From assembly GCF_016741785.1 (NCBI RefSeq), contig NZ_JAERRL010000005.1, positions 248,001 to 312,000 on the forward strand: 64,000 bases of DNA, read 5' to 3'. Source of the DNA: Streptomyces sp. 7-21 (lineage in GTDB: Bacteria > Actinomycetota > Actinomycetes > Streptomycetales > Streptomycetaceae). A program made the position numbers and the translations under genes. Below, piece by piece: positions 36,897 to 45,682 of the stretch (position 1 is its first letter; every line of letters begins with the position of its first letter). The notes beneath the pieces were generated by a model. It saw only the letters and a program-made list of their open reading frames with translations, did no database searches and was not told the DNA's origin.

Positions 36897-38252
36897 ATGA
36901 CACGCGAGCAGACGTCGGCGCGCAGGCCGCGCGCCGCCCGCCGGTCCGTCCCGGCGCGGCGCCCCGCCCGGGCCCCGTCGCGCCCGAGACGCCCGGCCCC
37001 TCCGCCGCCGCGCCCGCCGCGGCTGGCCCGGCTCACCGGCCTGGTGACCCGGGCGCGGCGCGCCTGGGACCGGCCGCTGACGGCCTACTACGTCCTGGCG
37101 GGGACGGGGCTGCTGCTGACGTCCCTCGGGCTGGTCATGGTTTTCTCCGCCTCGCAGATCCAGGCGCTGCGCTACGACCTGCCCGCCACGTTCTACTTCC
37201 GCAAGCAGCTGCTGGCCGCCGTGCTCGGGGCCGGGCTGCTGCTGCTCGCCGCGCGCATGCCGGTGAAGCTGCTGCGCGCCCTGACCTACCCGGTGCTGGC
37301 CGTCTCGGTGGTCCTGCTGGCGCTGGTGCAGGTGCCAGGGGTCGGCGTGGAGGTCAACGGCAGCACCAACTGGCTGAACGTGGGCGGCCCCTTCCAGTTG
37401 CAGCCCAGCGAGTTCGGCAAGCTCGCCCTCGTGCTGTGGGGCGCCGACCTGCTGGCGCGCAAGGGCGAGCGCGGGCTGCTGGCGCAGTGGCGCCACCTGC
37501 TGGTGCCGCTGGTGCCGGTCGCGCTGCTGGTCTTCGGACTCGTCATGGTGGGCGGCGACATGGGCACCGTGATGATCATGACGGCGGTCCTCTTCGGCCT
37601 GCTCTGGCTGGCGGGCGCCCCGACCAGGCTGTTCGCGGGTGCGCTGGCCACGGGCGCGGCACTCGTGGTGTTCTTCATCGTCACCGCCCCGCACCGGCTG
37701 GACCGCCTGGCCTGCATCGGCGCCACCGACCCCGGCCCGGACGACCGCTGCTGGCAGGCGGTGCACGGCCTCTACGCCCTCGCCTCCGGCGGCTGGCTCG
37801 GCTCCGGGCTGGGCGCCAGCGTGGAGAAATGGGGCGAACTTCCCGAACCGCACACGGACTTCATCTTCGCCATCACCGGGGAGGAGCTCGGCCTGGCAGG
37901 GACGCTGTCCGTGCTCGGTCTGTTCGCCGCTCTAGGCTATGCGGGTATCCGCGTGGCCGGGCGCACGGAGGACCTCTTCGTCCGTTACGCGGCGGGCGGG
38001 GCGACGGCGTGGCTCATGACCCAGACCGTGATCAATATCGGCGGGGTGCTGGGCCTGCTGCCCATTGCCGGGGTGCCCCTGCCGCTGTTCTCGTACGGAG
38101 GGTCGGCCCTGCTGCCCACGATGTTCGCCGTGGGGCTGCTGATCTCGTTCGCCCGGAGCGATCCGGCGGCCAAGGCGGCCCTGGCCATGCGGCGGCCGGC
38201 GACGCGCACGCTCGCGGGCCTGGGACGGAAGACGAAGCGACGGCGCGGGTGA
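36897..38252 (+). CDS. ftsW: Septal lipid II polymerase (SEDS protein)
   Basis: A 451-residue SEDS glycosyltransferase that polymerises lipid II at the septum with FtsI. The N-terminal 50 residues are very basic and Pro-rich. About ten membrane helices follow, with SEDS motifs LQPSEFGKLALVLW, DFIFAITGEELGL and LFSYGGSALLP. ATG 36897 follows GAGGAGGGG. It starts 48 bases behind murD, a larger gap than elsewhere in the cluster. The C-terminus ends in a basic tail. Confidence 0.94.
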   Translation: MTREQTSARRPRAARRSVPARRPARAPSRPRRPAPPPPRPPRLARLTGLVTRARRAWDRPLTAYYVLAGTGLLLTSLGLVMVFSASQIQALRYDLPATFYFRKQLLAAVLGAGLLLLAARMPVKLLRALTYPVLAVSVVLLALVQVPGVGVEVNGSTNWLNVGGPFQLQPSEFGKLALVLWGADLLARKGERGLLAQWRHLLVPLVPVALLVFGLVMVGGDMGTVMIMTAVLFGLLWLAGAPTRLFAGALATGAALVVFFIVTAPHRLDRLACIGATDPGPDDRCWQAVHGLYALASGGWLGSGLGASVEKWGELPEPHTDFIFAITGEELGLAGTLSVLGLFAALGYAGIRVAGRTEDLFVRYAAGGATAWLMTQTVINIGGVLGLLPIAGVPLPLFSYGGSALLPTMFAVGLLISFARSDPAAKAALAMRRPATRTLAGLGRKTKRRRG

Positions 38253-38281
38253 CCCGCCGTCCCGGAGAGCGGTGACATTCG

Positions 38282-39373
38282 GTGCATGTAGTTCTCGCCG
38301 GCGGAGGGACCGCCGGTCATATCGAGCCCGCGCTGGCACTCGCGGACGCCCTGCGCAGGCAGGACCCGACCGTGGGGATCACGGCGCTCGGCACCGAGCG
38401 CGGGCTGGAGACGCGACTGGTGCCACAGCGCGGGTACGACCTGGAGCTCATCCCCGCGGTGCCCCTGCCGCGGAAGCCCACACCCGAACTCCTCACCGTT
38501 CCCGGCCGGCTGCGCGGCACCATCAAGGCCGCCGAGGAGATCATCGAGCGCACCAAGGCCGACTGCGTCGTGGGCTTCGGCGGCTACGTCGCCCTCCCCG
38601 GCTATCTCGCCGCCAGGCGGCTGCGGGTGCCGATCGTCGTGCACGAGGCCAACGCCCGGCCGGGCCTGGCCAACCGCATCGGCGCCCGCTACACCAGATT
38701 CGTCGCCGTGGCCACGCCCGACAGCAAGCTGCGCCACGCCCGGTACGTGGGCATCCCGCTGCGCCGCAGCATCGCCACGCTTAACCGCCCGGCCATGCGT
38801 TCCGAGGCGCGGGCGTTCTTCGGGCTCGACGCGACGCTGCCGACCCTGCTGGTCTCCGGCGGCTCCCAGGGCGCGCGGCGGCTGAACGAGGTCGTGGCGG
38901 CCGCCGCACCCTTCCTCCAGCGGTCCGGCGTGCAGGTGCTGCACATCGTCGGCCCCAAGAACGACCTGCCGGAGCTGGACACGATGCCCGGTATGCCGCC
39001 TTACATACCGGTATCGTATGTGGACCGCATGGACCTCGCGTACGCCGCGGCCGACATGATGCTCTGCCGGGCGGGAGCGATGACCGTCGCCGAACTGTCC
39101 GCCGTCGGGCTGCCCGCCGCCTACGTCCCGCTGCCCATCGGCAACGGCGAGCAGCGGCTGAACGCCCAGCCGGTGGTCAAGGCGGGCGGCGGTCTCCTCG
39201 TCGACGACGCCGAACTGACGCCGGAGTGGGTCAGGGGCAACGTCCTGCCCGTGCTGACCGATCCGGCCCGGCTGACCGCCATGTCGCGCGCCGCCGCCGA
39301 GTTCGGCCGCCGGGACGCCGACGAGCTGCTCCTTGGCATCCTCCACGAGGCGGTCGCGGCGGGCAGAGGATGA
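38282..39373 (+). CDS. murG: Lipid II synthase (UDP-GlcNAc transferase)
   Basis: A 363-residue peripheral-membrane GT28 glycosyltransferase adding GlcNAc to lipid I. It shows [48 protein letters not shown] and [27 protein letters not shown] 38282 gives MHVVLAGG, so little lies before the glycine loop. The following gap to ftsQ is only 37 bases; in many bacteria murC occupies that place. Confidence 0.95.
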   Translation: MHVVLAGGGTAGHIEPALALADALRRQDPTVGITALGTERGLETRLVPQRGYDLELIPAVPLPRKPTPELLTVPGRLRGTIKAAEEIIERTKADCVVGFGGYVALPGYLAARRLRVPIVVHEANARPGLANRIGARYTRFVAVATPDSKLRHARYVGIPLRRSIATLNRPAMRSEARAFFGLDATLPTLLVSGGSQGARRLNEVVAAAAPFLQRSGVQVLHIVGPKNDLPELDTMPGMPPYIPVSYVDRMDLAYAAADMMLCRAGAMTVAELSAVGLPAAYVPLPIGNGEQRLNAQPVVKAGGGLLVDDAELTPEWVRGNVLPVLTDPARLTAMSRAAAEFGRRDADELLLGILHEAVAAGRG

Positions 39374-39410
39374 CGGGCGCCAGCCCTGGTTGCTGAGGAG
39401 TTGAGGGAGC

Positions 39411-40220
39411 GTGGCCGGACCGACGACCGCGGAGCGGGGCGGTGACCGCCGTCAGCGTCCGGCCGGCCCGCGCCAGCCCGCCGGGAGACCGGCGCGCCTG
39501 CTCGGGCTGCGCCGGCGCACCGCCGTGCTGCTGCTGGCGGTTCTGGCGGTGCTGCTCGGGGGCTTCGGCGCCTGGGCGCTGTACGGCTCAAACTGGCTGC
39601 GGATCGAGCGGGTCTCGGTGCACTGGCAGCAGGGTCCGCGCGAGCTGACGGAGGAGCAGATCATCGAGGCGGCCAGCGTGCCGGTCGGCTCTCCGATGGC
39701 CTCGCTGGACAAGGGCGCCGTGCGCGACCGGCTGCTGGAACGGCTGCCGCGCCTGGAGTCGGTCGAGGTCGTCCGCGGCTGGCCGCACGGGGTCACCCTG
39801 AAGGTGACGGAGCGTGAGCCCGAGCTCCTGGTGCCCCGCTCCGGCGGCTACACGCAGGTGGACGACGACGGCGTCGCGTTCGCCGAGACCCGCAGCCGGC
39901 TGCCGGGCGTGCCGGTGCTGGAGATGGCACTGGAGGACAGCCCCAGCCGTCACCGGTTCGATGAGGAGCGGGTGCTGCGTCATGTGGCCGCGATGGCCGC
40001 CGAGCTCCCCGCAGAGCTGCGCGACCAGGTCCGCCTCATCCGCGTTACCTCATACGATGCGCTGACGCTTCAGCTGACGGGCGATCGCACGGTGCGCTGG
40101 GGGAGCCCGGAGGACGCCAGAGCCAAGGCGGAGGCGCTCGCGCGCGTGATGGACGCGGCCGGGGAGGCAGCGTACTTCGACGTGAGCGTGCCCAGCGCCC
40201 CGGCAGTGTCCGGCGGCTGA
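39411..40220 (+). CDS. ftsQ: Cell division protein FtsQ
   Basis: A 269-residue bitopic divisome protein. The basic cytoplasmic tail is followed by one helix (about 38-61), then a POTRA domain beginning IERVSVHWQQGPRELTEEQI and the FtsQ domain with RGWPHGVTLKVTEREPELL. The closing part, LTLQLTGDRTVRWGSPEDARAKAEALARVM, is typical. GTG 39411 lies directly behind GAGGGAG. It is followed by the long ftsZ promoter region, and FtsQ joins FtsL and DivIC at the septum. Confidence 0.92.
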   Translation: MAGPTTAERGGDRRQRPAGPRQPAGRPARLLGLRRRTAVLLLAVLAVLLGGFGAWALYGSNWLRIERVSVHWQQGPRELTEEQIIEAASVPVGSPMASLDKGAVRDRLLERLPRLESVEVVRGWPHGVTLKVTEREPELLVPRSGGYTQVDDDGVAFAETRSRLPGVPVLEMALEDSPSRHRFDEERVLRHVAAMAAELPAELRDQVRLIRVTSYDALTLQLTGDRTVRWGSPEDARAKAEALARVMDAAGEAAYFDVSVPSAPAVSGG

Positions 40221-40501
40221 CGGCAAGCCACTTCCTGACGGGGGCGCACCCTGGTTGACGGCCCCCGAGCGCGATCACATAGGGTGAAAAGAAAAACGGG
40301 AGGTTCGGCGTGTTCATTGAACGCGTACCGCTCGCGACTTAGTGTCCGTTGCGAGGAATACGACGAACGGCAAGCACAGGTAACCCTAAACTGAAGCGTT
40401 AGGGTTCGGGACGGCTTATCCATCCGTCCCATCGGCATCAGTCGGCGCACTGCGGCCCCCGCGGGGCGACGACACGTAAATCGAGGCGAGAGGCCTTCGA
40501 C
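40221..40501 (+). promoter_or_regulatory. ftsZ promoter region
   Basis: The 281-base gap carries TTGACG (40255-40260) with TAGGGT (40280-40285) 19 bases later, further AT-rich stretches near 40290-40320 and 40380-40425, and a perfect inverted repeat AACCCTAA (40382-40389) / TTAGGGTT (40399-40406). GTGTC (40342-40346) and GACAC (40471-40475) match the WhiA core. Several promoters, one sporulation-specific, are known before Streptomyces ftsZ; their exact identity here is inferred. Confidence 0.65.
40382..40406. repeat. 8-bp inverted repeat upstream of ftsZ
   Basis: AACCCTAA and TTAGGGTT are separated by nine bases. The arrangement looks like a dimeric regulator site or a promoter-embedded operator about 100 bases before the start codon. 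Confidence 0.75.
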
Positions 40502-41728
40502 GTGGCAGCACCGCAGAACTACCTCGCAGTCATCAAGGTCGTCGGTATCGGCGGAGGTGGCGTCAACGCCATCAACCGGATGATCGAGGTCGGTCTCAAG
40601 GGCGTCGAGTTCATCGCGATCAACACCGATGCGCAGGCGCTGCTGATGAGCGACGCCGACGTCAAGCTGGACGTCGGCAGGGAACTGACCCGGGGACTGG
40701 GCGCAGGCGCCAACCCCGAGGTGGGACGCAAGGCTGCCGAGGACCATCGCGAGGAGATCGAGGAGGTCCTCAAGGGGGCCGACATGGTCTTCGTCACCGC
40801 GGGCGAGGGCGGCGGCACGGGCACCGGCGGTGCCCCCGTCGTGGCGAACATCGCCCGTTCCCTCGGCGCGCTGACCATCGGCGTCGTCACCCGGCCCTTC
40901 ACCTTCGAGGGCCGCCGCCGGGCCAACCAGGCGGAGGACGGCATCGCCGCCCTGCGCGACGAGGTGGACACCCTGATCGTCATCCCGAACGACCGGCTGC
41001 TGTCGATCTCCGACCGCCAGGTCAGCGTGCTCGACGCCTTCAAGTCCGCCGACCAGGTCCTGCTCTCCGGTGTCCAGGGCATCACCGACCTCATCACCAC
41101 CCCGGGTCTGATCAACCTCGACTTCGCCGACGTGAAGTCGGTCATGTCGGAGGCCGGTTCGGCCCTGATGGGCATCGGCTCGGCGCGAGGCGATGACCGC
41201 GCGGTGGCCGCCGCCGAGATGGCGATCTCCTCGCCGCTGCTGGAGGCCTCTATCGACGGCGCGCGCGGCGTGCTGCTGTCGATCTCCGGTGGTTCGGACC
41301 TCGGCCTCTTCGAGATCAACGAAGCGGCTCAGCTGGTCAGCGAGGCGGCGCACCCTGAGGCGAACATCATCTTCGGCGCCGTCATCGACGACGCGCTCGG
41401 CGACGAGGTCCGGGTGACCGTGATCGCCGCCGGGTTCGACGGCGGTCAGCCGCCCGCCCGCACCCGGGAGAAGGTGCTCGGCTCCTACGGCGCCAAGGAC
41501 GAGTCGGTTCCTCCGCCGCCCGAGCGCGAGCCCGAGCCCGAGCGTCCCGCCTTCGGCGGCATCGGCTCGCTGACCCCGCGCGAGCCGCTGGGGAGCGAGC
41601 GGGACCCGATGGGTGAGACGGCCGACCCGCCGGCCGAGCCCAAGCCGCCGACGCCGCAGGTGCCTTCCGCTCGTCCCTATGACTCGGGCCAGGTCGAGGA
41701 GCTCGACGTCCCCGACTTCCTGAAGTGA
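40502..41728 (+). CDS. ftsZ: Cell division GTPase FtsZ
   Basis: A 408-residue tubulin-like GTPase that forms the Z ring. It has [15 protein letters not shown], the tubulin signature [12 protein letters not shown], the T7 loop with [20 protein letters not shown], and the conserved C-terminal peptide ELDVPDFLK behind a Pro/Glu-rich linker (about 320-398). GTG 40502 follows GAGAGG. Promoters upstream allow expression separate from the dcw read-through, as needed for sporulation septation. Confidence 0.97.
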   Translation: MAAPQNYLAVIKVVGIGGGGVNAINRMIEVGLKGVEFIAINTDAQALLMSDADVKLDVGRELTRGLGAGANPEVGRKAAEDHREEIEEVLKGADMVFVTAGEGGGTGTGGAPVVANIARSLGALTIGVVTRPFTFEGRRRANQAEDGIAALRDEVDTLIVIPNDRLLSISDRQVSVLDAFKSADQVLLSGVQGITDLITTPGLINLDFADVKSVMSEAGSALMGIGSARGDDRAVAAAEMAISSPLLEASIDGARGVLLSISGGSDLGLFEINEAAQLVSEAAHPEANIIFGAVIDDALGDEVRVTVIAAGFDGGQPPARTREKVLGSYGAKDESVPPPPEREPEPERPAFGGIGSLTPREPLGSERDPMGETADPPAEPKPPTPQVPSARPYDSGQVEELDVPDFLK

Positions 41729-41738
41729 CGCGAGGCAC

Positions 41739-42470
41739 GTGATAGACCGGCAGCACACACCCAGCGGCGCCCACTTCGCCTTCACCGACCGGTGGGGCGG
41801 AGTGAGCGCCGCTCCGTATGACACGCTCAACCTGGGCGGCGCGGTCGGCGATGACCCCGCCGCCGTGCGCGCCAACCGCGAGCTGGCCGCGAAGACCCTG
41901 GGCCTTGCGCCGGACGCGGTCCGGTGGATGAACCAGGTACACGGCCGTGAGGTCGTCGTCGCCGACGGGCCGTGGCCCGGGGGCGAACCGCCGGAAGCCG
42001 ACGGCGTGGTGACCGTGGCGGGCGGGCTGGCACTCGCGGTACTGACCGCCGACTGCGTGCCGGTGCTGCTGGCCGACCCGGTCGCGGGTGTGGCCGGAGC
42101 GGCGCACGCCGGGCGGCCTGGTCTGCTGGCGGGTGTGGTGCCCGCGACGGTGGAGGCGATGCGCGGGCTGGGCGCCGACCCGGCGCGGATCGTCGCCCGG
42201 ACCGGTCCCGCGGTCTGCGGCCTGTGTTATGAGGTCCCGGCCGGGATGCGGGACGAGGCGGAGCGGACGGTGCCCGGCAGCGGTGCCGTCACCCGCGAGG
42301 GGACCCCGGCCATCGACATCCCCAGGGGCGTGCGGGCGCAGCTGGCGGCGTGCGGCGTCACGGACGTCGCCAGCTCGCCGGTGTGCACCCGCGAGTCGCG
42401 CGATCACTTCTCCTACCGGCGTGAGGGCACGACCGGGCGGCAGGCGAGCTATGTGTGGGTAGCGCCATGA
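41739..42470 (+). CDS. pgeF: Peptidoglycan editing factor (PgeF/YfiH laccase-domain protein)
   Basis: A 243-residue member of the multicopper-polyphenol-oxidase-like DUF152 family. Family blocks are GVSAAPYDTLNLGG, MNQVHGREVV, LTADCVPVLLADP, AGAAHAGRPGLLAG and CTRESRDHFSYRREG, with the His/Cys metal site conserved. In Escherichia coli the homologue removes misincorporated L-Ser from UDP-MurNAc intermediates; the same role here is inferred. It begins 10 bases after ftsZ and overlaps yggS by four bases, so it is probably co-expressed with both. Confidence 0.88.
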   Translation: MIDRQHTPSGAHFAFTDRWGGVSAAPYDTLNLGGAVGDDPAAVRANRELAAKTLGLAPDAVRWMNQVHGREVVVADGPWPGGEPPEADGVVTVAGGLALAVLTADCVPVLLADPVAGVAGAAHAGRPGLLAGVVPATVEAMRGLGADPARIVARTGPAVCGLCYEVPAGMRDEAERTVPGSGAVTREGTPAIDIPRGVRAQLAACGVTDVASSPVCTRESRDHFSYRREGTTGRQASYVWVAP

Positions 42471-43195
42471 CCGCCACTCGCCGTGCCGAACTGGCCGCCC
42501 GGCTCGCCCGGGTGGAGGAGCGCATTGCCCGCGCTTGTGACGCGGCGGGGCGCGCACGAGAAGACGTGACCCTGATCGTCGTCACCAAGACGTATCCCGC
42601 CGACGATGTGAGAATCCTCGCGGAACTCGGGGTGCGGCACGTCGCGGAGAACCGTGACCAGGAGGCGTCCCGGAAGGCAGCTGCCTGCGCAGATCTTTCA
42701 CTCACGTGGCATTTTGTGGGGCAGCTGCAAACAAACAAGGCGCGTTCGGTGACGAGTTACGCGGATTTTGTGCATTCCGTTGATCGCGAACGGCTGGTGA
42801 AGGCGCTCTCCGAGAGCGTCATGCGCCGGGAGCGCGCTCCGTTGCGCTGTCTCGTCCAGGTGGCGCTGGAGAAGGAGGACGGCGAAGGCGCTGCCGGGCG
42901 GGGCGGCGTAGCTCCCGAGGGGGTGCCCGAACTGGCGCGCGCCGTGGCGCGAGCGCCTGGGCTCACGCTCGCCGGACTCATGATGGTGGCACCGCTGTCC
43001 GGGTCGTATGCGGGCCGCCCAGGCGTAGCCTTTGCACGGCTGAGGGAAATCTCAAGAAGCCTGCGCGGGATCGATCCGGCTGCGACGATGGTCTCGGCGG
43101 GTATGAGCGCGGACCTGGAGGAGGCGATCGCGGCGGGAGCGACACACGTGCGCGTCGGAAGCGCGGTGCTCGGAGTCCGCTCCGGCCTCCGGTAA
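42467..43195 (+). CDS. YggS-family pyridoxal phosphate homeostasis protein
   Basis: A 242-residue TIM-barrel PLP-binding protein of the YggS/PROSC family. The PLP lysine lies in [13 protein letters not shown], followed by [44 protein letters not shown] and [13 protein letters not shown] with VRVGSAVLG. Unusually, the normally conserved ENYVQE-like block reads ENRDQE. ATG 42467 overlaps the pgeF stop as ATGA. Bases about 42690-42790 are poorer in GC than the neighbours. It probably keeps free PLP low; no link to division is proven. Confidence 0.9.
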   Translation: MTATRRAELAARLARVEERIARACDAAGRAREDVTLIVVTKTYPADDVRILAELGVRHVAENRDQEASRKAAACADLSLTWHFVGQLQTNKARSVTSYADFVHSVDRERLVKALSESVMRRERAPLRCLVQVALEKEDGEGAAGRGGVAPEGVPELARAVARAPGLTLAGLMMVAPLSGSYAGRPGVAFARLREISRSLRGIDPAATMVSAGMSADLEEAIAAGATHVRVGSAVLGVRSGLR

Positions 43196-43334
43196 CGTCG
43201 CCACGCAAGGGGATCACAACCGAAAATATGGTCAATCCCGGCGTGCCGGGAGGGGCCACGCCGAAAACGCAGGTGACGTGGATTCATGGCCCCGCAGGCG
43301 GAGCCGATCCACCACAGAGCGGAGGACGCAGTCG

Positions 43335-43970
43335 ATGGCTGGCGCGATGCGCAAGATGGCGGTCTACCTCGGCCTCGTGGAGGACGACGGCTACGACCGC
43401 CCGGGTTACGGACCCGACGACGAGTTCGAGCCCGAACCGGAGCCGGAGCCCGAGACGGAGCGGGGGCGACGTCAGCAGACGCATGAACCCGCGCCTCGTG
43501 AGCGTGCGGAGGAGCCGGTGCGGGTAGTTCACCCGCCGGCGCAGCGGGAGACGGAGCCCGCACCCGCCTCGCTGCTGACCGAAAACAGACGGCCCGGGAG
43601 GATCGCTCCCGTGTCTTCCATCACATCAGAACGGCAGAACGTGGAGAAGAGCGCGCCGGTGATCATGCCCAAGGTCGTGTCGGAGCGGGAGCCCTACCGG
43701 ATCACCACGCTCCACCCCAGGACGTACAACGAGGCCCGTACTATCGGGGAACACTTCCGCGAGGGCACGCCGGTGATCATGAACCTGACCGAGATGGACG
43801 ACACCGACGCGAAGCGACTTGTCGACTTTGCGGCTGGTCTGGTCTTCGGTCTTCATGGCAGCATCGAGCGCGTGACGCAGAAGGTGTTCCTTCTGTCGCC
43901 TGCTAACGTCGACGTAACGGCGGAGGACAAGGCCCGCATCGCAGAGGGCGGGTTCTTCAACCAGAGCTGA
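43335..43970 (+). CDS. sepF: Cell division protein SepF
   Basis: A 211-residue SepF, the membrane anchor of FtsZ in actinobacteria lacking FtsA. The amphipathic N-terminus [18 protein letters not shown] (residues 1-18) is the membrane-targeting segment. A variable Glu/Pro-rich linker carries EPEPEPEPE, and the C-terminal core (about 115-200) has [45 protein letters not shown] and [15 protein letters not shown] 43335 follows GGAGGA at 8 bases. It has its own 139-base upstream gap, so a separate promoter is likely. Confidence 0.94.
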   Translation: MAGAMRKMAVYLGLVEDDGYDRPGYGPDDEFEPEPEPEPETERGRRQQTHEPAPRERAEEPVRVVHPPAQRETEPAPASLLTENRRPGRIAPVSSITSERQNVEKSAPVIMPKVVSEREPYRITTLHPRTYNEARTIGEHFREGTPVIMNLTEMDDTDAKRLVDFAAGLVFGLHGSIERVTQKVFLLSPANVDVTAEDKARIAEGGFFNQS

Positions 43971-44040
43971 CAGACAGCACCGGAAGGACAGCGCCCGGCC
44001 GCCCGGCCGGGCCGGGAGACAGGGGAGAGGGACAGGCAGG

Positions 44041-44325
44041 ATGGGCATCGTTCAGCAGGTGATCCAGATCGCCCTGTACTGCCTGGTCGGACTGCTCCTC
44101 TTCCGGCTGGTGATGAGCTACGTCTTCATGTTCGCGCGCTCATGGCAGCCCGGTAAGGCGATGATTGTCGCCCTGGAGGCCACCTACACTGTCACCGATC
44201 CGCCACTGAAGGCGCTGCGTAAGGTCATCCCTCCGCTGCGCTTCGGGGGTGTGGCGCTTGATCTGTCCTTCTTCGTACTCATGATCATCGTCTACATCCT
44301 GATCATGGTCGTGGCCGGGCTGTGA
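44041..44325 (+). CDS. YggT-family membrane protein
   Basis: A 94-residue membrane protein with two long hydrophobic segments (about 5-30 and 70-94) around a loop containing ARSWQPG, VTDPPLKALRKVIPPLRFGG, the YggT family signature. It stands between sepF and divIVA in virtually all actinobacterial dcw clusters. Function unknown. ATG 44041 is behind GGCAGG, with a GGGGAGAGGG further upstream. Confidence 0.9.
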   Translation: MGIVQQVIQIALYCLVGLLLFRLVMSYVFMFARSWQPGKAMIVALEATYTVTDPPLKALRKVIPPLRFGGVALDLSFFVLMIIVYILIMVVAGL

Positions 44326-44374
44326 GTGAGTACGGGCTTGGTCGTATGCCGACGATTTACGTTGAGGTGAAGAG

Positions 44375-45553
44375 ATGCCGCTGACTCCCGAGGACGTGCG
44401 GAACAAGCAGTTCACGACCGTCCGCCTCCGAGAGGGCTACGACGAGGATGAGGTCGATGCCTTCCTCGACGAGGTCGAGGCAGAACTGACCCGGCTGCTC
44501 CGGGAGAACGAGGATCTGCGCGCCAAGCTGGCCGCGGCTACGCGAGCCGCCGCGCAGAACCAGCAGAACATGCGCAAACCGGAGCCGCAGGAGCGTCCCG
44601 GCGGCCCCATGCCCACTGCCATATCCGGACAGCAGCCGGGCCCGCAGCAACAGCAGCAGATGGGCGGACCGCCCCAACTGCCCGCGGGTCCCGGTGGTCC
44701 TGGCGGTCCCGGCGGCCCGCAGTCGCACCCCGGTGGCGGTCCGATGGGTGGTCCCGGTGGTCCCGGTGGTCCCGGGCACATGGGTCCGGGCGGCCCGCAG
44801 GGTCACCCCGGCGCCCCGGCGCCGATGGGCGGCCCCGGTGGCGGCCCCGGTCCGCACCTGCCCGGTGGCGGCAACGACAGCGCCGCGCGCGTGCTCTCCC
44901 TCGCGCAGCAGACCGCTGACCAGGCGATCGCGGAGGCCCGTTCCGAGGCCAACAAGATCGTCGGTGAGGCGCGCAGCCGCGCCGAGGGCCTGGAGCGCGA
45001 CGCCCGTGCCAAGGCCGACGCGCTGGAGCGTGACGCGCAGGAGAAGCACCGTGTGGCCATGGGCTCCCTGGAGTCCGCCCGCGCCACGCTGGAGCGCAAG
45101 GTCGAGGACCTGCGCGGCTTCGAGCGCGAGTACCGGACGAGGCTGAAGTCCTACCTGGAGAGCCAGCTGCGGCAGCTCGAGAGCCAGTCGGACGACTCGC
45201 TCGCCCCGCCGCGCACGCCGGCCACCGCGTCGCTGCCGGCCTCCCCGTCGCCGTCGCTGGCCTCCGCCGGCGCGCCGTCGAGCGGTGGCGGCACCATGGG
45301 CGGCGGCGGACACCAGTCCATGGGCACCATGGGCGGCAACCAGTCCATGGGCGGCGGCAACCAGTCGGTGGGCGGCGGCCAGTCCGGCAGCAGCGGTGCC
45401 GGCAGCCAGCCCTCCTACGGCAGCGGCCAGCAGCAGATGTCCCCCGCCATGACCCAGCCGATGGCGCCGGTCCGCCCGCAGGGCCCGCAGCCGGTGCAGC
45501 ACCAGGCTCCGTCTCCGATGCGCGGCTTCCTGATCGACGAAGACGACAGCTGA
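44375..45553 (+). CDS. divIVA: Polar growth determinant DivIVA (Wag31)
   Basis: A 392-residue coiled-coil protein that marks hyphal tips and recruits wall synthesis. The membrane-binding N-terminal domain (LTPEDVRNKQFTTVRLREGYDEDEVDAFLDEVEAEL, in parts) is followed by a 95-residue Gly/Pro/Gln-rich linker (about 71-167) with collagen-like GGP runs, a second coiled coil (168-265) and a Ser/Gly/Gln-rich tail ending GFLIDEDDS. Streptomyces DivIVA is known to be phosphorylated by AfsK. ATG 44375 follows GAGGTGAAGAG. A very strong terminator follows. Confidence 0.95.
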   Translation: MPLTPEDVRNKQFTTVRLREGYDEDEVDAFLDEVEAELTRLLRENEDLRAKLAAATRAAAQNQQNMRKPEPQERPGGPMPTAISGQQPGPQQQQQMGGPPQLPAGPGGPGGPGGPQSHPGGGPMGGPGGPGGPGHMGPGGPQGHPGAPAPMGGPGGGPGPHLPGGGNDSAARVLSLAQQTADQAIAEARSEANKIVGEARSRAEGLERDARAKADALERDAQEKHRVAMGSLESARATLERKVEDLRGFEREYRTRLKSYLESQLRQLESQSDDSLAPPRTPATASLPASPSPSLASAGAPSSGGGTMGGGGHQSMGTMGGNQSMGGGNQSVGGGQSGSSGAGSQPSYGSGQQQMSPAMTQPMAPVRPQGPQPVQHQAPSPMRGFLIDEDDS

Positions 45554-45593
45554 GGGCGTCGGCCGCACGCCCCGTGACGCGGCATCTGACATA

Positions 45594-45635
45594 GGGGCGG
45601 GGCCCGGATCACCTGATCCGGGCCCCGCCCCTTTT
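45594..45635 (+). terminator. Strong intrinsic terminator after divIVA
   Basis: A perfect 18-bp stem (45594-45611 with 45614-45631, GGGGCGGGGCCCGGATCA) with a 2-base loop is followed by TTTTCTCC. It separates the dcw cluster from the convergent ileS gene. Confidence 0.92.
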
Positions 45636-45682
45636 CTCCCCTTTTCTCCCTTTTTCCGGTTCTTTCCGCGTGCGTGCCGCGG

